DNA of 33,907 nt from a virus, in IMG/VR virus record IMGVR_UViG_3300028908_000022, positions 1 to 33,907 of that record. One strand, 5' to 3'. The translations under genes were made by a program, and so were the position numbers. The notes under the pieces are model-generated. The model saw nothing but the letters and a program-made list of their open reading frames with translations. It was not told where the DNA came from and did no database searches. Of the stretch, positions 30,366-33,907 are shown one piece after another. How positions within the stretch are numbered: the stretch's first letter is position 1; each line of letters starts with the position of its first letter.

Positions 30366-30776
30366 TTACTCCTCCTTTGGGGCAGCAAACCGCCGCACTC
30401 GGTTCCGCTGGTTACCGTCATATTCTTCGACCTCTACCTCTGCAACTACAACCGCGCCCAAGACAGGAGGAGATGTGAACAAGTTAATAAACTCATCCAA
30501 AGTAAACGACCGCTTCGGGAGATCCTCCCCGGTTGCAGCCTTGTACAAACTGTTCCATCTCCATAGGACCTTGCTCGGGTCATCCCCAAGCCACAGCCGA
30601 TCGAAAATCACCCGTCCGGCGTGTTCCTCTGGCGAGAGAACGCGCAACTGGAGAGCAATTCCCGGAGTCCCTTTCTGAGAACTCTGGACAAATTCACTTT
30701 TCTCGATCTTAACCACGTAGATACCAGCGGGTAAAGGCTCGTTTCCAATGACTTCTCTGGTAATGACGATCTCCAT
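30366..30776 (-). CDS. DUF669-like single-stranded DNA-binding protein
   Basis: This 136-residue protein matches the DUF669-type layout that accompanies Sak4: LPAGIYVVKIEKSEF near the start, GTPGIALQLRVL then RVIFDRLWL, WRWNSLYKAATG, and a C-terminal strand VVAEVEVEEYDGNQRNRVRRF. It probably coats ssDNA during replication and recombination. AAAGGAGG lies upstream of the ATG. It ends three bases before the Sak4 start. Confidence 0.8.
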   Translation of the reverse strand: MEIVITREVIGNEPLPAGIYVVKIEKSEFVQSSQKGTPGIALQLRVLSPEEHAGRVIFDRLWLGDDPSKVLWRWNSLYKAATGEDLPKRSFTLDEFINLFTSPPVLGAVVVAEVEVEEYDGNQRNRVRRFAAPKEE

Positions 30777-30788
30777 ACCAAACCTCCT

Positions 30789-30998
30789 TTATTGTGGGTT
30801 TATTTGCTGCCCGCATTGCGGGCAATGAACCTCAACCGCGTGAACCGACTCTTCCGGCTCGAATGTAAAACCGCAATACCGGCAGTAACACTCGTCCGGC
30901 GCGTCTAACTCGCCGCTGCCAGAGCACATGTGGCACTGTTCCACACGGCCCCAGAATTCCCATGTTCCATAGCCGTGGCAATATGGGCAGATATTCAT
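30789..30998 (-). CDS. Double zinc-knuckle protein, DnaJ-type first motif
   Basis: This 69-residue protein has AAGGAGG upstream. The first part shows two CxxCxGxG-like units, CPYCHGYG and CHMCSGSG, as in the DnaJ zinc centre. The second part shows CRYC and CPQC, a second ribbon. No J-domain is present. It is the first gene behind the candidate promoter at 31060-31032 and precedes the DUF669 gene, so it may be part of the replication operon. The target is unknown. Confidence 0.8.
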   Translation of the reverse strand: MNICPYCHGYGTWEFWGRVEQCHMCSGSGELDAPDECYCRYCGFTFEPEESVHAVEVHCPQCGQQINPQ

Positions 30999-31000
30999 GC

Positions 31001-31231
31001 CTAATCACCTCCTTTATTCCTTTTGTGTTTCATTTTATCTGCGGTTGACGCTTCTGTCAACCGTGTTTTCAGCCGGTGCGCGGGAACGAGAACAAGGAGC
31101 CATTCGAACATACTGAGCTCGAAGTCGCGACATTCCCACCAATCCGTGTCGCATGGTCTTCCGTGAATGCTGCAGTGCAGCATATAGGCTCCTTCCGGAG
31201 CGTATGCGTGTTTGCACTTGTAACATCTCAT
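31001..31231 (-). CDS. Small Cys-rich protein
   Basis: This 76-residue protein starts at ATG 31231 with GGAGGTG upstream. It has CYKC, a Cys/His set in HCSIHGRPC and ECRDFE, a pattern typical of small phage zinc proteins. A hydrophobic helix follows (MFEWLLVLVPAH), then a basic tail. The tail codons hold a strong sigma-70 promoter with an inverted repeat that reads into the replication operon. It overlaps the upstream gene by 4 bases. Confidence 0.7.
   Translation of the reverse strand: MRCYKCKHAYAPEGAYMLHCSIHGRPCDTDWWECRDFELSMFEWLLVLVPAHRLKTRLTEASTADKMKHKRNKGGD
31032..31063 (-). promoter_or_regulatory. Sigma-70 promoter with an internal inverted repeat, for the replication operon
   Basis: On the minus strand TTGACA (31060-31055), a 17-base spacer and TAAAAT (31037-31032) form a near-perfect promoter. 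CGGTTGAC and GTCAACCG (31063-31056 and 31049-31042) form an 8-bp inverted repeat around the -35 box, a likely operator. It lies inside the coding region 31231-31001 and fires about 27 bases before the ATG of the zinc-knuckle gene at 30998, then DUF669, Sak4 and the polymerase genes. Confidence 0.78.
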
Positions 31232-31497
31232 CTTTTCACCTCCGTCTCCGTTGTTGTCGGTATACCGACAAGGATTGTTCCGAGGATGGGATGATCGGCC
31301 AGGGCCAATCGGCCGAAAATGGTTCCGTCGTAAATGACAACCGTGGCTGGACCCAAGACGAAGATCGGCCCCGGCCAACCACGGAAAAGGTGCCTCCGCA
31401 CCAGGCCATCGAGATAATAAACCTCATGGCACCCTTGTCTCCCCCGGACAAGGGAGATGTGCCATACACGTTCTTCCGTTTGCCATAAGGTTTTCAT
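31228..31497 (-). CDS. Small protein of unknown function
   Basis: This 89-residue protein starts at ATG 31497, supported by GGAGGG; an earlier in-frame ATG at 31584 lacks a site. It is beta-rich with hydrophobic stretches (PGPIFVLGPATVVIYDG and ILGTILVGIP) and no Cys pair. It overlaps the following Cys-rich gene by 4 bases (ATGA). No family is recognised. The 126 bases upstream of it hold no clear gene. Confidence 0.6.
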   Translation of the reverse strand: MKTLWQTEERVWHISLVRGRQGCHEVYYLDGLVRRHLFRGWPGPIFVLGPATVVIYDGTIFGRLALADHPILGTILVGIPTTTETEVKR

Positions 31498-31623
31498 ACA
31501 AACCCTCCCTCCGTCCGCCGACGGAATATTTCGCGGAGCTTTTCCAGGAAATCCTCCCAAAACCGTCCACGGGAATGTCAGCAACGTAAGAGCCGCTTCC
31601 CCGTGGGCGTTTGAAGATTAATA

Positions 31624-31926
31624 CTAGCTACTATCACCGCCAACGATTTCAAAATTCTCCATATCGTAGTAGTCCCACAGGGCGTTATCTGGATTGTCTT
31701 GGCCTCCATCCCAACAGGCTTTGAAGTCTCCTATCAACTCTGTATTATTTGGGACGCCCAAGTATTCAGCAAAGTCTTTTTTTGCTATTACCCTTGCCTT
31801 ACATTTGTAGCAATGTTCATATCTTGTTATACAATCGTATGGTTCCCAATCAGATAGTCTGTGTACTATACTACCATCAAGTAAATCATAGACTTTTCCT
31901 TTTTCTATGGTTTCAGTTTTCTGCAT
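31624..31926 (-). CDS. AT-rich small protein with one CxxC
   Basis: This 100-residue, acidic protein has AAGGAGG upstream. It has a HCYKCKARVIAKKDFAEYLG segment, a possible zinc knuckle, and many Asp/Tyr residues. The gene is AT-rich (about 33% GC at 31801-31860), unlike the replication genes. No known family is seen. As a non-core, compositionally foreign gene near the early promoters it could be a host-takeover or anti-defence factor, but that is inferred from context only. Confidence 0.7.
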   Translation of the reverse strand: MQKTETIEKGKVYDLLDGSIVHRLSDWEPYDCITRYEHCYKCKARVIAKKDFAEYLGVPNNTELIGDFKACWDGGQDNPDNALWDYYDMENFEIVGGDSS

Positions 31927-31928
31927 AT

Positions 31929-32390
31929 CTACGCCTCCTTCTTATACGCTTCGATCATTTTCTCTAGCACTTTAATACTATTCTCAGCATCTTCGTTACT
32001 ACTTTTAAGATTATCTACCAATGCTTCCAGAAATTCTGGAAGCATTTTGGCAGCTTTTCTATATATCTTTGACGTGCCAGTGTATAGCCTGCAGTTGTAA
32101 TCGCCCATATGGTACCAAACACTGTTTGGAGGCCTATCACTGGTAATGAGGTAATCATATTCCTCGTGCATATACACGAATACCGGACCATCCGACCATC
32201 TCGGATGGTGCTCAAAAATATCCCTATACCACACTAAGTTCTTGTATCTGAATGAGTTATACGGGACGTATTTGCCGATAATATCAGCCACCTCGTCCAT
32301 TATTTCTCCGATTCTCCGGAGAGATGAATTATAACGTTCTCCAAGTGCACGGATGTCTTCTAGAATGCTTTTTTGGTTCTTGTTTTTCAT
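31929..32390 (-). CDS. AT-rich helical protein of unknown function
   Basis: This 153-residue protein has GGGAGG upstream of the ATG. It has helical ends and a middle rich in Tyr, Trp and His (VWYRDIFEHHPRWSDGPVFV). No motif or membrane segment is recognised. It precedes the 100-residue gene by 2 bases and shares its AT-rich composition, so the two probably arrived or act together. Confidence 0.7.
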   Translation of the reverse strand: MKNKNQKSILEDIRALGERYNSSLRRIGEIMDEVADIIGKYVPYNSFRYKNLVWYRDIFEHHPRWSDGPVFVYMHEEYDYLITSDRPPNSVWYHMGDYNCRLYTGTSKIYRKAAKMLPEFLEALVDNLKSSNEDAENSIKVLEKMIEAYKKEA

Positions 32391-32430
32391 GGCGCTTACC
32401 TCCCTTTAATTTTAATGATGGATTTACACC

Positions 32431-32474
32431 ATTCCCCGAGAGGCTCGCTTCAGCGAGCCTCTTCCCCTGGGAAT
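32431..32474. other. Nested hairpin between two leftward genes
   Basis: AGAGGCTCGC (32439-32448) pairs perfectly with GCGAGCCTCT (32453-32462) around a TTCA loop. Outside it, ATTCCC (32431-32436) pairs with GGGAAT (32469-32474). The stop codon of the 37-residue zinc gene (minus strand) falls in the loop. No T-run follows on the minus strand, so an RNA stability or coupling element is likelier than a terminator. Confidence 0.6.
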
Positions 32475-32563
32475 CTGGCTTCGAACTCTGCCCCGCAGAA
32501 GGGGCAGTGGAAAACAGTTCCCTGCTTAAGTTCTTCGTTTCTAATCCGGACTTCTTTAATCAT
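32450..32563 (-). CDS. Tiny 37-residue zinc-knuckle protein
   Basis: The ATG at 32563 has an excellent AAGGAGG six bases upstream and overlaps the end of the upstream gene by 8 bases. The 37-codon frame encodes a charged N-terminus (MIKEVRIRNEELKQG), then HCPFCGAEFEARFPGEEAR and a stop. CPFCGAEF is a typical half zinc ribbon, so it may work as a dimer or with another Cys-rich protein. It is short but well supported by its ribosome site and motif. Confidence 0.7.
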   Translation of the reverse strand: MIKEVRIRNEELKQGTVFHCPFCGAEFEARFPGEEAR

Positions 32564-33002
32564 CACTAACCTCCTTTTCACTTCTGTTTTGGTTGGCAAA
32601 AGTTTCGATCAGCCCGCGGATTTTGCCGTAGTCATGTATATCAAGATCGGCCAAGACTTTCTCACCGGACCCGCTGAGGACTCGGATCCGGTCTGGCTGT
32701 ATTTCAAGAACTAACCTCCCTGGCCATTGCATAATAATCCAGTTCCCAATGAGAATGTGCCATGCGTGGTTTTCCCGCTGGATCTTGATTGGGGTATCCA
32801 AAGCCATTAGGAAAGCGTTCAGCGGGGATCTGCTAGTTTGTGTCTGCTCTTTGTTCCCGAGCTCAATAACGAGGTCTCCTCCACGGGGAGTAATTGCGAG
32901 AATACCGTTTCCCCTAAACTCGTATACGAGTTTAGGTCCGGCGGACGTTTTGACCTGTATAGACAAGCGCCATGTTCTGTTGGCAGGTTCTTCTTTTCTC
33001 AT
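32556..33002 (-). CDS. Beta-rich protein of unknown function
   Basis: This 148-residue protein starts at ATG 33002 with GGAAGG upstream and follows the candidate promoter at 33070-33042. It is beta-rich in the middle (GRLVLEIQPDRIRVLSGSGE) with a helical C-terminus (DYGKIRGLIETFANQ). No motif is recognised. It is the first gene of its transcription unit. Confidence 0.7.
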   Translation of the reverse strand: MRKEEPANRTWRLSIQVKTSAGPKLVYEFRGNGILAITPRGGDLVIELGNKEQTQTSRSPLNAFLMALDTPIKIQRENHAWHILIGNWIIMQWPGRLVLEIQPDRIRVLSGSGEKVLADLDIHDYGKIRGLIETFANQNRSEKEVSDD

Positions 33003-33041
33003 CGTCGTGCCTTCCTATCCTCCTTTACCTTTTCGCCTATA

Positions 33042-33070
33042 ACGTTAACCTAGTTTCCAGCTCTTGTCAA
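33042..33070 (-). promoter_or_regulatory. Candidate early leftward promoter 2
   Basis: On the minus strand TTGACA (33070-33065), a 17-base spacer, and TAACGT (33047-33042). The -35 box is perfect and the -10 box weak, but the surroundings GGTTAACGTT closely match the GGTTAACTTT of the 33558-33530 promoter. It lies in the short gap after the 33080-33493 gene and would start about 33 bases before the ATG at 33002. Confidence 0.6.
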
Positions 33071-33079
33071 GTCCAGCCG

Positions 33080-33493
33080 CTAATACAGCCTTACAGAAGC
33101 AACGTCCTTTATCCCGCCGTAGGATTGGCGGGCGTGCTCGTGCACTCTTTCCAAGGCTTCTTCACGTGTCTCACAGTTCACCAGCACATTCCCTCGGGGA
33201 CTACCGTTTTTAAAGACCTTATAAACCCATTCTCCAGGTTCAATCGGCCAGAGTACAATAACGACTCCCGAGGCGGTAGTAATAACGAGGAGTTCCATTT
33301 TCTTGTAGTGGACGCCAAGTCGAATCATATCTTCGACTTCCTTTTTGAGTTTTTCTCTAACTGATCTCTCACTATGCGATACCTCAAATAAGCCCGAGAG
33401 ATCTGGATGGTCCAAGGTAGCTACATAGTACTCACCTTCTCGCATGTTGTACCGTTTCTCAATTACACCTTTGAGCAGGCTAAACCTCTTCAC
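33080..33493 (-). CDS. Unknown protein with HicB-like N-terminal pattern, first leftward gene
   Basis: This 137-residue protein starts with GTG at 33493 with AAGGAGG upstream, 37 bases after the candidate promoter. Residues about 20-58 (EGEYYVATLDHPDLSGLFEV, then a helix SERSVREKLKKEVEDMI) resemble the HicB antitoxin-like fold, in which a strand with Pro-x-Leu-x-Gly precedes a helix. A beta-rich middle and a helical end follow. No HicA partner is seen. The resemblance is weak. Being first behind a leftward promoter, it is probably expressed early. Confidence 0.65.
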   Translation of the reverse strand: MKRFSLLKGVIEKRYNMREGEYYVATLDHPDLSGLFEVSHSERSVREKLKKEVEDMIRLGVHYKKMELLVITTASGVVIVLWPIEPGEWVYKVFKNGSPRGNVLVNCETREEALERVHEHARQSYGGIKDVASVRLY

Positions 33494-33780
33494 GATGTTC
33501 CTCCTTTCTTATTGTTTCTTCCTACCTGAAAGTTAACCCGTTTTCCGCCTTTTGTCAAGCCCTTATTCCTGGCGATAAAAGTGGATGAATACTGGTATTA
33601 CGGCCCAGGCTTGGCGATTTTTCGTTTTTTGACGTTTTCGGCTGAATGTTTTCCGTTTCCTCTGTCATGCGGGCGCATGGCTGATCTGGGTGATAGTTTC
33701 CGGATAGTTTGTGCGGAGGTTTCTTGCACCTTTTATATGTTTTTGTGTGTTTATTTTACAAAATTTTATGGAAAGGGTTC
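33494..33780. other. Noncoding divergent region, left half
   Basis: No supported gene lies here. It holds the leftward promoter at 33558-33530 and an AT-rich stretch around 33720-33780, with T-runs and a TTTTATATG segment. It joins directly to base 1 in the circular genome. AT-richness between divergent arms fits a replication origin or DNA-unwinding element, which is inference. Confidence 0.55.
33530..33558 (-). promoter_or_regulatory. Candidate early leftward promoter 1
   Basis: On the minus strand a perfect TTGACA (33558-33553), 17-base spacer and TAACTT (33535-33530). The -10 box is weak, but the same TTGACA-17-GTTAAC-like form recurs at 33070-33042, and in part at 1374-1402. Transcription would start near 33523, about 30 bases before the GTG of the 33080-33493 gene. 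Confidence 0.6.
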
Positions 33781-33907
33781 AGAAACAGAAACTGTACGAT
33801 TGTTAGAAATATAAGGTACCGGGTGGCATCGCAGATAACAGTTGATTACTGGCGGAAATAGATGGAAAACGGGTAGCGCAGATCCTCACGGAAATATCTT
33901 CAGCGGC
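33781..33907. repeat. Direct terminal repeat, right copy
   Basis: This is the exact second copy of bases 1-127. It joins the two contig ends into one circle and places both ends inside a single noncoding region between the two divergent transcription arms. It may be an assembly overlap rather than a true phage terminal repeat. Confidence 0.97.

Noticed and set aside
31236-31584. Competing minus-strand frame at 31236-31469 and an upstream start at 31584 for the 31228-31497 gene
   Set aside because: Neither has a ribosome site; ATG 31497 with GGAGGG is better supported.
31498-31623. A short minus-strand frame (FWEDFLEKLREIFRRR-like) ending at the start of the 31228-31497 gene
   Set aside because: It looks protein-like but has no ATG, GTG or TTG start after the preceding in-frame stop; only a CTG is available, so I do not call it.
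33581-33814. A 77-codon plus-strand frame crossing into the end repeat, starting with GTG
   Set aside because: It has no ribosome site and lies in the AT-rich divergent region with odd composition; a gene here is not supported.

Overview
The window looks like one complete, circularly assembled genome of a tailed bacteriophage, about 33.8 kb. The first 127 bases are repeated exactly as the last 127 (1-127 = 33781-33907), so the unique genome is 33,780 bp. The length 127 is typical of an assembler k-mer overlap and need not be a physical terminal repeat. The host is a bacterium: there are sigma-70/sigma-A type promoters (TTGACG-17-TATAAT at 519-547, TTGACA-17-TAAAAT on the minus strand at 31060-31032), strong AGGAGG-type ribosome sites, frequent GTG/TTG starts and a family-4-like holin. 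Together these suggest a Gram-positive (Bacillota-like) host, but this is inference. I see no integrase, excisionase, tRNA, CRISPR array or insertion sequence, so a lytic lifestyle is likelier.

Layout. Two divergent arms leave a roughly 0.8-0.9 kb noncoding region that spans the contig ends (33494-33780 plus 128-612). It holds hairpins, a palindrome, an AT-rich stretch and promoters. The rightward arm (613-24644) starts with small zinc-ribbon and HTH proteins and a dTTP-supply cassette: dNMP kinase, a ThyX thymidylate synthase and a dCMP deaminase. Next come a sigma-region-2-only protein, a papain-like hydrolase, several small unknowns and a LamG-type receptor-binding candidate. A holin and the virion module follow: large terminase, a PurD-like ATP-grasp enzyme, portal, zinc ribbon, scaffold, major capsid protein, terminator, small basic protein, head-tail adaptor, HxH-type fibre, tail nozzle-like protein and internal/ejection proteins. 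The last ejection protein carries a C-terminal GH108 muramidase. There is no tape measure, tail tube or sheath, which points to podovirus-like morphology.

The leftward arm (33493 down to 24586) begins with small unknown genes, some AT-rich, and several zinc-knuckle proteins. It continues into a replication/recombination operon: DUF669-like ssDNA-binding protein, Sak4-like RecA ATPase, HTH protein, DUF3987-like ATPase, RecB/Cas4-type Fe-S nuclease, a Cys-cluster protein, and a family 4 uracil-DNA glycosylase fused to a family A DNA polymerase. The two arms converge tail to tail with a 59-bp overlap of coding sequence.

Most notable points: a PurD-family ATP-grasp enzyme translationally coupled between terminase and portal, with altered metal-site residues; a stand-alone sigma region 2; a UDG-polymerase fusion with intact Fe-S ligands but a VHDQ motif C; a near-ideal intrinsic terminator inside the 5' end of the DUF3987-like gene; a promoter with an inverted repeat buried in a small gene; and about ten separate zinc-knuckle proteins in 34 kb.
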